Source: Rhodocyclaceae bacterium
Lineage (GTDB): Bacteria > Pseudomonadota > Gammaproteobacteria > Burkholderiales > Rhodocyclaceae
Reading direction: 5' to 3'
DNA length: 64,000 nt
Assembly: GCA_018883265.1 (NCBI GenBank)
Contig: VEQK01000003.1
Span: 25,716 to 89,715, forward strand
Positions 25,556-34,581 of this stretch are shown here, piece by piece; positions within the stretch are counted from its first letter, which is position 1, and every line of letters begins with the position of its first letter. Below the pieces are notes generated by a model. It worked only from the letters and a program-made list of their open reading frames with translations. It had not been told where the DNA came from and searched no databases. The position numbers and the translations under genes were made by a program.

Positions 25556-26936
25556 TGCTCACATCTCCGTTTTCTGCAACGCCCCACGACTGGATGGCGT
25601 TGTTGTGATAGATCGAACGGGTACCACGAACGGCACGCAGCTGGCCATACGTCGGCTGGACATAGCCGGTGTCATCAACGGCACGTGACTGCAGAATCAC
25701 CGCCTTGCCATCCCAGTTCCAGGGCAGGCTGAAGCGGGTAAGCGCCTTGGATTGGACCGGCGTTTCCAGCTTGGCGCGTTTCCAGTTGATGCCGCCGTCG
25801 GTAGAAACGTCGACCTGCCTGACTTTGCCGCGGCCCGACCAGGCAAGCCCCGAAATCGTGTAGTAACCTTTTTCGAGCAACTTCTGGCCACCCGATGGGG
25901 TACAGATCACCGACTTGCATTCCTGGACCGAGGTGTACTGGCGGTGCTGGCCATCCGGCATCAGATCGATGTAGTGAACCGCTTCATCCTTGGTGCCGTA
26001 GGGTTGATCACCCACTTCGATACGGCGCAGCCATTTGACCCACGACACCCCCTGAACACCGGGCACAACGAGGCGAAGCGGGTAACCGTTTTCCGGTCGC
26101 ATCATTTCGCCGTTCATGCCGTAGGCGACGAGCACCTCGTCGTTCAATACCATTTCCATGGGTATGGTGCGGGTCATGGCCGAACCATCGGCGCCTTCGG
26201 CCAGCACGAACTTCTTGCTCATATTGGCGCCACAGTCTTCCAGAATTAGGCGGAGCGGCACACCGGTGAATTCGCTACACGACAGCATGCCGTGGGTGTA
26301 CTGAACGGTTGGAACGGCGACGTTACCCCATTCCATCCCGGTGTTAGCGCCACACTCGATGAAGTGAATGCGCGAAACGAACGGCATGCGCATGATGTCG
26401 TCCATCGTGTAAACCTTGGGTTTCTTCACGAACTCGGGGCTTGAGCCGTTGACCATCAGGCGGTGCTGCGTCGGGTCAATGTCGTACCAGCCCTGGTGGT
26501 GGCGTTCGAAGTGCAGGCCCGAAGCGGTGATGATGCCGAACATGCTTTGTAGCGGCGAGAACGACACGCTGGATTGCGTGGTCTGCGTCAGGCCCGGGCT
26601 TTGGCGGCGGATAACGTCTGCCTCGTACTTGGAGGGCAGGCCATAGGGCGCGGTGGCAACGCCTTTACCCAGCGTGGTCGCCCAGGTTTGCGGTTGCAGA
26701 ATGTACGGGTCACCGCTGGCGGCATTGACGGCATCGCTGCCCTGAGCGAAGGCATGGCGACCGGTCATTGCTGCGACCGCTGCAAATAGCGATCCTCGAA
26801 GAAAGTTGCGGCGTCCTTGAGTGACAGACTCAATCTCGGTCGGTGTCAAAAAGTTTTCGGGCGCTTTCTGAATTCGACCCGGCTGCTTCAAGCCTTCCGG
26901 TGTTTCAACCGGGGTCAGTTCCTCATGTTCAGCCAT
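25539..26936 (-). CDS. soxC: SoxC, molybdopterin sulfane dehydrogenase subunit
   Basis: A 465-residue sulfite-oxidase-family enzyme. With SoxD it oxidises SoxY-bound sulfane sulfur with extraction of six electrons, so thiosulfate can go fully to sulfate without sulfur globules. A Tat signal (QGRRNFLRGSLFAAV) starts near residue 41. The Mo-coordinating Cys is Cys195 in FIECGANTG, and the dimerisation domain follows with NPRGL-type VPGVQGVSWVKWL. It heads the long operon that also makes its cofactor (moaA, moaC/B, moeA). ACAAGGAG precedes the ATG. Confidence 0.96.
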   Translation of the reverse strand: MAEHEELTPVETPEGLKQPGRIQKAPENFLTPTEIESVTQGRRNFLRGSLFAAVAAMTGRHAFAQGSDAVNAASGDPYILQPQTWATTLGKGVATAPYGLPSKYEADVIRRQSPGLTQTTQSSVSFSPLQSMFGIITASGLHFERHHQGWYDIDPTQHRLMVNGSSPEFVKKPKVYTMDDIMRMPFVSRIHFIECGANTGMEWGNVAVPTVQYTHGMLSCSEFTGVPLRLILEDCGANMSKKFVLAEGADGSAMTRTIPMEMVLNDEVLVAYGMNGEMMRPENGYPLRLVVPGVQGVSWVKWLRRIEVGDQPYGTKDEAVHYIDLMPDGQHRQYTSVQECKSVICTPSGGQKLLEKGYYTISGLAWSGRGKVRQVDVSTDGGINWKRAKLETPVQSKALTRFSLPWNWDGKAVILQSRAVDDTGYVQPTYGQLRAVRGTRSIYHNNAIQSWGVAENGDVSNVQVL

Positions 26937-26951
26937 TGCAACTCCTTGTAA

Positions 26952-26989
26952 CCACGTAAATTTGTTTAAGTGGGATATAGTTTATGTGG
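26952..26989. promoter_or_regulatory. Three-copy TTTAnGTGG operator-like array between soxC and the thioredoxin gene
   Basis: CCACGTAAA (26952-26960) and TTTAAGTGG (26965-26973) form an inverted repeat with a 4-bp spacer and one mismatch. A third copy, TTTATGTGG (26981-26989), is in direct orientation 16 bp from the second. The array lies 15-53 bp upstream of the soxC start, between the divergent genes, where an operator or activator site is expected. No regulator gene is adjacent. Confidence 0.45.
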
Positions 26990-27041
26990 AACTATACTGA
27001 ATCGGCTACTTGCGGGCATCGTGCGGTGCAATAATTCGTTT

Positions 27042-27599
27042 ATGAACTCACTTTTACATTTCTGCAGATTGGTCGTGTTGATGCTCGTCTTGTCGCAGCA
27101 CACGACGGTGTTGGCCGTAACCGCTGAGGACAAGGGCTTTGATAGTCTTCATTTCAACTGGAGCGCCTTACGGCTCGCTGACGCGATCAAAGAGGTCCGT
27201 GGCGACGGATCCCGAGTGATTGCCGTGTTTACGGAGCCCGAATGCGGGTACTGCCGGAAGTACGAGAAAACGCTGGCGCAGGTCGAAAACGTCACGATCT
27301 ATCGATTCCTGATTCCGCTGGATCCGAACCGGAGCAGGGCATCGGTCGCTGTCTGGTGCGCCGGGGATACGGATGAACAACGGCTTGAAGCACTGACGGC
27401 GACCATGCAGAACCGGGAGCGTAATATCGCATCTGTTCGCTGTGCCAATCCGGTTTCGGCCAATGTCCGGTTTGCAAAACAGCAGGATATCTACCTCACG
27501 CCAACGACCATCGGTGCTGATGGCCGGATCGTGCAGGGCTACCTGCCGTTGGCAAATCTTGAAAAATGGTTATCCGGCAAAGGCGCATTCGCGCCCTGA
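27042..27599 (+). CDS. Periplasmic thioredoxin-fold protein (DsbC/SoxW-like)
   Basis: A 185-residue exported protein. The ATG at 27042 directly starts a signal peptide (hydrophobic LVVLMLVLSQH); an upstream ATG at 26970 would place 24 irrelevant residues before it. The catalytic motif is ECGYC, and the cis-Pro loop is YLTPTTIGADGR. A second Cys pair (WCAG, RCAN) may be structural. Divergent from soxC, it may keep Sox components, for instance the SoxY cysteine, reduced, as proposed for thioredoxins in sox clusters. No obvious Shine-Dalgarno sequence. Confidence 0.8.
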   Translation: MNSLLHFCRLVVLMLVLSQHTTVLAVTAEDKGFDSLHFNWSALRLADAIKEVRGDGSRVIAVFTEPECGYCRKYEKTLAQVENVTIYRFLIPLDPNRSRASVAVWCAGDTDEQRLEALTATMQNRERNIASVRCANPVSANVRFAKQQDIYLTPTTIGADGRIVQGYLPLANLEKWLSGKGAFAP

Positions 27600-27603
27600 C
27601 AAT

Positions 27604-27629
27604 AAAAAAGCGAGCCGAAGCCCGCTTTT
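27604..27629. terminator. Bidirectional terminator between thioredoxin and rhodanese genes
   Basis: GCGAGC-CGAA-GCCCGC forms a stem with one G-T type pair. It is flanked by A6 on the left and T4 on the right, so it can serve both convergent genes. Confidence 0.82.
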
Positions 27630-27647
27630 GTCGGTAAACCCGGCTGA

Positions 27648-28217
27648 TCAGAAGTCGCCTTCGACAATCGGGAAACCCAGGGCGGCCCAGTCAAGCATCC
27701 CGCCACGGTAGTAATAGATCTTGTTGACCGGGAAGCCATCGCGCGTCATCGCAGCGATCGCTGTCGGGCTTTGCGGGCAGACAGGGCCATTACAGAACGC
27801 ATAGACTTTCTTGGCCTTGCTGCAATCCCATTTGACGCCCTTTTTGACGCAACCCAGTTCATCCATGCGGTTGGCGACTTCAGTGTAAGGGATATGGTAG
27901 GAGTTCGGGATGGTGCCCTTGACGCGGTCGTTTGGCTCGCGCATGTCAACGATCAGCACATCCTTGTCATTCATGCCTTCGAGCATTTCGATTTCGGTAA
28001 TCGGGGTAACGCCCTTCTGCGGGATCAGCGGCTGGAGCCAGCCGGCGTTTTTGGCGCAAGAGGTCATCGTTCGGGTAATGGTGTAAGGACCATTTTTGGT
28101 CTGGATCACGAATTCCTTACTTTCGCCAATGATGCGCAGTTTTTCGGGCGCCGCATTCTGGGCGTAAGCAGCGAAGGCAAGGGCGGCAAGAATAATGCTG
28201 GTGACGATCTTTTTCAT
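27648..28217 (-). CDS. Secreted rhodanese-domain sulfurtransferase
   Basis: A 189-residue periplasmic protein with a Sec signal (ending near AYAQ-N). A single rhodanese domain occupies about residues 70-189, with the active-site loop AFCNGPVCPQS (Cys142) and IVDMREPNDRVKGTIP (CH2A-like motif). Rhodanese proteins move sulfane sulfur, for example from thiosulfate to cyanide or thiols. The neighbouring TSUP and persulfide-dioxygenase-like genes suggest sulfane-sulfur metabolism. The ~240 bp upstream hold its likely promoter; one weak match to the sox repeat motif (28278-28286) was seen there. Confidence 0.87.
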   Translation of the reverse strand: MKKIVTSIILAALAFAAYAQNAAPEKLRIIGESKEFVIQTKNGPYTITRTMTSCAKNAGWLQPLIPQKGVTPITEIEMLEGMNDKDVLIVDMREPNDRVKGTIPNSYHIPYTEVANRMDELGCVKKGVKWDCSKAKKVYAFCNGPVCPQSPTAIAAMTRDGFPVNKIYYYRGGMLDWAALGFPIVEGDF

Positions 28218-28456
28218 GGCTGTCTCCTCATGTTTTTTGTGCTGGTTCTTTTACGGAACCATCCAAAATATTTTATAACACTTAAAACCATTATCTGTGA
28301 AAGTGTATTCGGACTTTTCTGGTAGTGCCATCTCTTGGCCCTCGGCCTCTGGATGATTTTCCTAAAACCGGTTGCGCATCGCCATATTGGCCCCGCAGCG
28401 ATCGCTACAGAATAAGGCGTTATCAATGGCGGAATAGCCCACGCCCTTGACAGGTG

Positions 28457-29275
28457 TCAGAAGTAATGAAACGCGTTGAGCATCATGCTGAGCGCCACGC
28501 CAAACGCAAAGACCGCAAAAGTCTGTTGCAGGCGGGGACCACGGATCTTTTCACCCAGCCTTCTTAACAATAGGAGTCCTGTCACTGTACCCAGGGCGAA
28601 TGGCCATGCGATCTCCCAGGCCAGTTCTCTCTCGAGGCTGACCGCCGCTACGCTACCGAGCGCGACAATCGTCATGACGCCAAGCGACGTTGTGACAATC
28701 GAATTCATTGGGAGGTCAGTGAACTTCTTGAGTGCAGGGACGATGATGAAGCCGCCGCCCACACCCAGCAGCCCGGACATAAAACCGGCAAGCATGCCGG
28801 AAAAAACCATGGCTTTGAAACAGGGCAGTGTCCAGTTGAGTTTTCCCCGTGTCTGATCCAGCATGCACGGCGAAGCACTGGCATCGTCTGGTAATAAACC
28901 ATGCATCTCTCGGTGTGCCTGTCTGAAAAGATTGATCGACACATAGAGCAGGACAAGTGAAAAAATCCCGGTCAACGGCGCATTGGGAATGTGCTGGGCC
29001 AGAAAAATGCCCGCAGGGGATAAACAAAGACCGAAGGTGGACATCACCAGGGCCGCCTTATAGCGCAGGATTCCCTGGCGATATCCCATCGATGCACCAA
29101 TGCCTGCGGAAATGGCGACAGCAATCAGCGCGATCGGCGATGCCTGAGCCAGGGGAAGTCCCAAGCCAAAGACCAGTGCCGGAACGGCAATAATGGCACC
29201 CCCGGCACCTGTCAGGCCGAGGATGCTTCCGGATATCAGTCCGAGTGCAATCGGTATCAGTTGAATGGAATCCAT
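28457..29275 (-). CDS. TSUP (TauE/SafE) family sulfite-exporter-like protein 2
   Basis: A 272-residue membrane protein with about eight helices and the duplicated TSUP signatures, GSILGLTGAGGAIIAVPALV in the first half and SGLLGVGGGFIIVPAL in the second. It overlaps the upstream ORF of the divergent persulfide-dioxygenase-like gene by a few bases, and the two real starts are only 49 bp apart. In bigR-type loci the same pair, a TSUP exporter and a beta-lactamase-like hydrolase, detoxifies H2S: persulfide is oxidised to sulfite, which is then exported. Confidence 0.87.
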   Translation of the reverse strand: MDSIQLIPIALGLISGSILGLTGAGGAIIAVPALVFGLGLPLAQASPIALIAVAISAGIGASMGYRQGILRYKAALVMSTFGLCLSPAGIFLAQHIPNAPLTGIFSLVLLYVSINLFRQAHREMHGLLPDDASASPCMLDQTRGKLNWTLPCFKAMVFSGMLAGFMSGLLGVGGGFIIVPALKKFTDLPMNSIVTTSLGVMTIVALGSVAAVSLERELAWEIAWPFALGTVTGLLLLRRLGEKIRGPRLQQTFAVFAFGVALSMMLNAFHYF

Positions 29276-29324
29276 GGCGGCTACAGATTATAATGTTGTA
29301 AATCGTAACCCACGGGTGACCGCC

Positions 29325-30197
29325 ATGGCAACCACGCAGACGCCAATTGTTGTTCCCTTCTTTGATCAAGCTACCTGGACCGTAACCTATGTTGTGCACC
29401 AGGGCCAGGGCACAGCCTGCGCGATTGTTGATCCGGTGCTTGATTATGACCCGAAGTCGGGCCGCACAGCCACGCGCTCTGCCGATCAGGTGATCGAATA
29501 TGTGACCTCGTTGGGTCTCAAGCTGGCATGGATTCTTGAAACGCATGCCCACGCAGATCACCTGACCGCGGCCCAGTATCTACGCACGAAGTTGGGCGGA
29601 AAAGTCGGTATTGGTGAACATATCCGGACAGTTCAGGAGGTCTTCAAAAAGATCTTTAATCTTGAGCCGGAATTTGCAACCGATGGCTCACAGTTTGATC
29701 ATTTGTTTGCGGATCGGGAATCGTTTAATTTCGGCGACCTGGAAGCAGAAGTGATGTATTTGCCGGGGCATACGCCAGCCTGTGTTGGTTACAAAATCGG
29801 TGATGCCGTCTTTGTGGGTGATACGATTGCCATGCCCGACGTGGGAACGGCCCGCTGTGATTTTCCGGGAGGCGATGCCTCGATGCTCTACAGGTCCATC
29901 AGGAAGTTACTGAGCCTGCCGCCGGAGACGCGGCTTTTTATGTGCCATGACTATCCGCCCCCGGGCCGTGACCCGATCTTCGAAACCACGGTTGCGGCAG
30001 AGCGGCAGAGAAATATCCATGTCCACGATGGCATTGATGAAGCCACTTACGTCGAAATGCGTCAGAAACGTGACAGTAAGCTGGAGATGCCGGTACTGAT
30101 TATTCCGTCAGTCCAGGTCAATATTCGCGCAGGACATCTGCCGCCATCCGAAGCTAACGGCGTGTCCTATCTCAAGGTGCCGCTGAATCTTCTCTGA
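29325..30197 (+). CDS. Persulfide dioxygenase / Blh-like metallo-beta-lactamase
   Basis: A 290-residue protein of the ETHE1/Blh branch of metallo-beta-lactamases. It probably oxidises glutathione persulfide to sulfite with O2. The metal motif is THAHADH (73-79), followed by LPGHTPACVGY and FVGDTIAMPDVGTARCDFPGG, then LFMCHDYPPPGRD. The start at 29325 (MATTQTP) fits homologues; a longer frame from 29265 crosses the divergent promoter and is rejected. Divergent from TSUP 2. Confidence 0.88.
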   Translation: MATTQTPIVVPFFDQATWTVTYVVHQGQGTACAIVDPVLDYDPKSGRTATRSADQVIEYVTSLGLKLAWILETHAHADHLTAAQYLRTKLGGKVGIGEHIRTVQEVFKKIFNLEPEFATDGSQFDHLFADRESFNFGDLEAEVMYLPGHTPACVGYKIGDAVFVGDTIAMPDVGTARCDFPGGDASMLYRSIRKLLSLPPETRLFMCHDYPPPGRDPIFETTVAAERQRNIHVHDGIDEATYVEMRQKRDSKLEMPVLIIPSVQVNIRAGHLPPSEANGVSYLKVPLNLL

Positions 30198-30198
30198 T

Positions 30199-31101
30199 TT
30201 ACAGGAGCAGCCCCAGGGTCAATGCGGATCCGAAGAGGAGGCAGCTCAGGATGGCCATTGGAATGGCCGCCCTGAGCATCATCGGGTCCGTGGGGGATTG
30301 GTACATGGCGCGCAGGGACCGGATTGCGGGAATGGCGGCAATGCCGGCGAATAAACAGGCGCCAGGCAGGTAGCCTTGAACAACCCCGATGGCCAGTATG
30401 CCTACAGAACCGAGATAAAGCAGCAGGCTGCCGCTCAAAGCAATCGATGCCCCGTGTCGAACGATCAATGTTTTCTTGCCGGCATAAGCATCGGCGTTTC
30501 GATCCGGGATCTGATTGACGAAGAGTACGTTGGCCACGAGGGGCGCGTAGGCGAGTGCCGCAACAATCGTTGTCGTGGATAGGTTGTGGCTTTGTACGAA
30601 TGCGCTGCCAAGGGTCACCATCACCCAGGCGAACATGATTGCAATTTCGCCCAATCCCCGGCTTTGCAACTTGAGCGGTGGGGCAGAGTATGCCCAACCG
30701 CTCATCAGACCGGCGAGCCCGATCCACAGAAGATCTAAACCACTCTGGGTCAGTAGAAAGAATCCGGCAGGGATAACGCTGGCTAACAGACCATAGCCGA
30801 AAAGCTTTGTCTGGTGTTGGGTCAATAGCCCGTCTTGAATAAATCGACTGCCACCGGTGAAGGGGGTGATACGTTCAGTGTTGGTGTCATCGCAGCCGCT
30901 TAATGCGTCGTAATAATCATTGATGACATTTGCGCCGGCGTGGGCAATCAGCGCAAAGAACAGAGCCACCATCGCTAGCGGTATCGACCTGAATGTCTGG
31001 TCATGAATGGTGCTGGCGATCCCAAGAAGTACGCCGACAAACGTGACGGAAAGGAAAGCCGGGCGCGTGGCTGCGAACCAGACGCCTAAACCTGGATACA
31101 T
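30199..31101 (-). CDS. UbiA-superfamily prenyltransferase, MenA-like
   Basis: A 300-residue membrane protein with about eight to nine helices. The first Asp-rich motif is NVINDYYDALSGCDDTN and the second NQIPDRNADAYAGKKTL, which bind prenyl diphosphate-Mg. The pattern is closest to 1,4-dihydroxy-2-naphthoate octaprenyltransferase (MenA), but no other menaquinone gene is near, so the acceptor is uncertain. It starts 13 bp after the PII-like gene and is the last gene of the metal-efflux operon. The upstream frame extension to 31248 overlaps that gene and is not used. Confidence 0.82.
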   Translation of the reverse strand: MYPGLGVWFAATRPAFLSVTFVGVLLGIASTIHDQTFRSIPLAMVALFFALIAHAGANVINDYYDALSGCDDTNTERITPFTGGSRFIQDGLLTQHQTKLFGYGLLASVIPAGFFLLTQSGLDLLWIGLAGLMSGWAYSAPPLKLQSRGLGEIAIMFAWVMVTLGSAFVQSHNLSTTTIVAALAYAPLVANVLFVNQIPDRNADAYAGKKTLIVRHGASIALSGSLLLYLGSVGILAIGVVQGYLPGACLFAGIAAIPAIRSLRAMYQSPTDPMMLRAAIPMAILSCLLFGSALTLGLLL

Positions 31102-31114
31102 GGGTGGTGGTCTG

Positions 31115-31468
31115 TTATGGGCGTCTTGGCTCTGACACGCCACCGGGCGTGGTTTTGTGGACGAATACTGCCCGTTGAACCTCGGTGACCCATACGATGC
31201 CATCACCCAGGTGGCCTGTTTGTGCAATATCCGTAATACAGGCCACAATCAGATCGGAAATTTCGTCGGGGCACACGATTTCGAGACGTACTTTTTTGGT
31301 GAAATCGGTCAACTCATCTTTGATGGAAGTCACTGGTCCATGCCGTGACGGTGCTGTGCAGCCTTCCGCTTGACTGATTGTCATCCCCGGAAAACCGTCC
31401 AGGCTCATCAGGGCCTTGCGTATCTGGGCCAATTTGTTGGGCCGAACGATTGCTTTGATTTCTTTCAT
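31115..31468 (-). CDS. PII-like protein of the metal-efflux-associated group
   Basis: A 117-residue member of the GlnB superfamily: MKEIKAIVRPNKLAQIRKAL at the start and GDGIVWVTEVQRAVFVHKTTPGG at the end, the latter like the PII B/C-loop and C-terminus. The T-loop lacks the uridylylated Tyr motif of GlnB. Such 'new group' PII proteins are known to sit with heavy-metal RND genes, as here (14 bp after the RND gene). A ligand-sensing or pump-modulating role is plausible; nitrogen control is unlikely. The ORF extends upstream inside the RND gene, but ATG 31468 starts the domain. Confidence 0.85.
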   Translation of the reverse strand: MKEIKAIVRPNKLAQIRKALMSLDGFPGMTISQAEGCTAPSRHGPVTSIKDELTDFTKKVRLEIVCPDEISDLIVACITDIAQTGHLGDGIVWVTEVQRAVFVHKTTPGGVSEPRRP

Positions 31469-31482
31469 GGTCTGGGCATGTC

Positions 31483-34400
31483 TCAGGCTTCTACCGTTTT
31501 GTCTTCGAAGTAAGGATACAACACCGGCAGGACAAGTAGGGTCAGCGCCGTCGACGACAGCAAACCGGAAATCACAACGACGGCCAGAGGTCGGGTGACT
31601 TCGGAACCTGGTCCGGTCGAAAAAATCATTGGCACCAGCGCCAGGAGGGCAACACTCGCAGTCATCATCACGGGGCGGAATCGATGTTCGCACCCCTCAA
31701 ATACAGCATCCTGGGTCGCCCAACCTTCATCCCGCAATTGTCGAATGAACGAGACGAGTACGACCCCATTAAGGACAGCGATCCCCCAGAGGTTGATAAA
31801 GCCAACGGCGGCGGGAACGGAAAGGTATTCGCCGGATATCAGCAGTCCGAATATGCCCCCAATTGAGGCGAACGGCAGTACGAGGATGATGAGTGCGGCC
31901 ATCCGGATAGAGTTAAACAGGATAAACAAAAGAAAGAAAATAGCCGCAATGGTCAGAGGTACGATGATCATTAGCCGTGCCATGGCCCGTTCCATGTTTT
32001 CGAACTGACCACCCCATTCCAGGGTATAGCCCTGGGGAATGTTGACCTGTTGCGCAATGCGGCGTTGTGCCTCACTGACGAAGCCGCCAAGATCCCGACC
32101 TTGTACATTAACCCCTACGACCAGTCGGCGTTTTCCGGATTCCCGGGATATTTGAGAGGGACCATCAATGACCTCGACCTTGGCGATATCATTGAGCGGT
32201 ATGAGTGCCCCTCCCGGGCCTTTGAGAATGATGTTTTCAAAGGCTTCCGGATGGTCCCGATAGACCTTCGGATAGCGAAGCACGAGCGGGAACCGGCGTT
32301 CTCCGTCATAGACCTGCGTGGCTTCACGCCCCCCATTGGCGATCTCGATCACATTGTTAACATCCTCGACGTTCAGTCCATAGCGCGCAATGGCCTCGCG
32401 GTCGATATAGAACGTGAGGTAATTCTGGCCGGTCACCTGTTCGATACGCAGATCTGTTGAACCCTCGATCCCTGACAGAACGCGTCCGATCTGGTTTCCC
32501 AGTTTCCTCAGTTCCTGAATGTCATTACCAAATATCTTGATCGCCACCTGCGATCGCACTCCGGAGACCATTTCATCCACACGTGCTGCAATCGGCTGTG
32601 AGATCGCCGTCTCGACCCCGGGCAGTATTTTGAGTGCATCTCGAACCTGATCTTCGATCTGTGACTGATCAAGATCCCGCTGGTTACTGGGCTTGAGCGA
32701 CACAATCGGGTCAGACTCGTTAGGTTGCCCCGGATCGGCTGGCGACTCGCCGCGACCAAGCCGGGAAACGGCAGACTTCACGCCCGGTATTGCAGCAATC
32801 CGTTTCATTGCCTCGAACTCCATCCGGATGGATTCGTCGAGCGAGATATTAGCTGCTCTCACGATCACCGGCGTAATGGCGCCCTCTTTCATGATAGGAA
32901 TGAAAGATTTTCCCAGGAAGGGGAAAGAGAGAAGGCTGAGCAACAGGGCGATTCCCGCATAGAAGAGTACCCGCTGCGGGTTTTTTACCGACCAGGCCAG
33001 CGCTTTTAGATAAGGCGCCTTGATCTTCGCGACAAATGCCGTGTCATGATCTGCCCCGCCTTTGAGGATGTAGGAGCACAGTGCCGGCGACAGGGTAAAC
33101 GAAAGAATCAGCGACAAGGTGAGTGCGATCGCGATGGTGATCGCCAGCGGGCCGAACATCTTGCCTTCCATCCCTTCTAGGGAAAGGAGCGGCATAAAAA
33201 CCAGGATGATGATGCCTACGCCAAATAAAACCGGTTTGCCGACTTCGGATGTGGCATCGAGGATGATACGTAGACGGGAGACGCCTTCATCCACTCTCTG
33301 CCCGAGTCGTGCAAAGGTATTTTCGACCACCACCACCGAGCCATCAACCATGATGCCTATCGCAATGGCCAGACCGCCCAGAGACATCAGATTAGCCGAA
33401 AGCCCGTAATGGTTCATCACCATAAACGTCAGCAGCGGTGTTAGCAGTAGGGTGCCCGCCACAATGACCGATGACCGGACGTCCCCAAGATAGACGTAGA
33501 GCACGATGATGACGAGTAGTATGCCCTCCAGTAGCACTTTGGCGATGTTGAAAAGCGCGGCGTCCACCAGGTCGGTACGATCATAGAAAGGGACGATCTG
33601 TAGCCCTTCAGGAAGAAGTCGACGCTGGTTGATGTCTGCTACTTTGGTTTTAATGGCACTCACGACGCGTCGCGCGTTTTCGCCGCGCTGCATCTGGATG
33701 ATGCCAGCGACCGACTCAGTCACGCCATTTTTGATCACAGCGCCTTGTCGTACCTCGGTGCCCATCCGAACCGAGGCAATATTTCGAACGAAGACGGGGG
33801 TGCCACTCACCTCCTTGAGTACGATATTACCGATGTCTTCGATGTCCCGGATGAGACCGACGCCGCGGATGAGATAACGCTCCTCGTACACGGGCATCTG
33901 ACCGCCACCGGTATTTGCATTGTTTCTGGCAAGCGCGTTGTAGACATCCTGTACGCTCAGGTTGTAGTGATGCAGTCGTTCCGGATTGGCCAAAACCTGA
34001 TACTCACGCGCATAGCCCCCCTGAGTGTTAATTTCGGCAACCCCCGGAACGCTGCGCAACATGGGCCGTACAATCCAGTCCTGAACAATGCGACGCTCTG
34101 TTAACTCTTCGACACTCAGTGTGCGCTTGCCATCTGCCGGGTGCTCGATGGTGTACTGGTAGACTTCCCCAAGGCCGGTGGATACAGGGCCAAGTACCGG
34201 CGTGACCCCGGGGGGCATGCGTCCCATGACCTCGATCAGTCTCTCAAGGACCATCTGCCTGGCGAAATAGATATCCGTTTTGTCGGTGAACACGAGCGTG
34301 ATCACGGCAATCCCATTCCGGTTGAGCGAGCGCATTTCGGTCAAACCGGGAAGGCCCGTCATGGCAATTTCTATCGGTACTGTGACAAAGCGCTCGACTT

Positions 34401-34578
34401 CTTCGGGGGAACGACCCGGAACTTCGGCAGCAACCTGCACCTGGACATTGGTGACATCTGGAAATGCGTCAACGGATAGCCGGTTGATCGCCAGAAGCCC
34501 GGCAATAAACAGCGCCACAGCCAAGACCACAACGACGATACGCTGGGCGAGTGCAGCGCGAACGATCGGTTGAATCAT
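31483..34578 (-). CDS. czcA: Heavy-metal efflux RND pump, CzcA/CusA family
   Basis: A 1031-residue inner-membrane proton/metal antiporter with two repeats of one helix, a large periplasmic loop and five to six helices. HME-RND features include the N-terminal RLSVDAFPDVTNVQVQV, VTVPIEIAMTGLPG and the proton-relay helix IAIGIMVDGSVVVVEN. The second half has GGQFENMERAMARL and SFIRQLRDEGW. The metal (Co/Zn/Cd, Ni or Cu/Ag) cannot be assigned from the visible motifs. It forms an operon with the adaptor (3-bp gap) and the outer-membrane factor. Confidence 0.93.
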   Translation of the reverse strand: MIQPIVRAALAQRIVVVVLAVALFIAGLLAINRLSVDAFPDVTNVQVQVAAEVPGRSPEEVERFVTVPIEIAMTGLPGLTEMRSLNRNGIAVITLVFTDKTDIYFARQMVLERLIEVMGRMPPGVTPVLGPVSTGLGEVYQYTIEHPADGKRTLSVEELTERRIVQDWIVRPMLRSVPGVAEINTQGGYAREYQVLANPERLHHYNLSVQDVYNALARNNANTGGGQMPVYEERYLIRGVGLIRDIEDIGNIVLKEVSGTPVFVRNIASVRMGTEVRQGAVIKNGVTESVAGIIQMQRGENARRVVSAIKTKVADINQRRLLPEGLQIVPFYDRTDLVDAALFNIAKVLLEGILLVIIVLYVYLGDVRSSVIVAGTLLLTPLLTFMVMNHYGLSANLMSLGGLAIAIGIMVDGSVVVVENTFARLGQRVDEGVSRLRIILDATSEVGKPVLFGVGIIILVFMPLLSLEGMEGKMFGPLAITIAIALTLSLILSFTLSPALCSYILKGGADHDTAFVAKIKAPYLKALAWSVKNPQRVLFYAGIALLLSLLSFPFLGKSFIPIMKEGAITPVIVRAANISLDESIRMEFEAMKRIAAIPGVKSAVSRLGRGESPADPGQPNESDPIVSLKPSNQRDLDQSQIEDQVRDALKILPGVETAISQPIAARVDEMVSGVRSQVAIKIFGNDIQELRKLGNQIGRVLSGIEGSTDLRIEQVTGQNYLTFYIDREAIARYGLNVEDVNNVIEIANGGREATQVYDGERRFPLVLRYPKVYRDHPEAFENIILKGPGGALIPLNDIAKVEVIDGPSQISRESGKRRLVVGVNVQGRDLGGFVSEAQRRIAQQVNIPQGYTLEWGGQFENMERAMARLMIIVPLTIAAIFFLLFILFNSIRMAALIILVLPFASIGGIFGLLISGEYLSVPAAVGFINLWGIAVLNGVVLVSFIRQLRDEGWATQDAVFEGCEHRFRPVMMTASVALLALVPMIFSTGPGSEVTRPLAVVVISGLLSSTALTLLVLPVLYPYFEDKTVEA

Positions 34579-34581
34579 GCT

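Noticed and set aside
27648..28217. Rhodanese as additional encapsulin cargo
   Set aside because: It has a secretion signal and lies 14 kb away, so it is unlikely to enter a cytoplasmic compartment.
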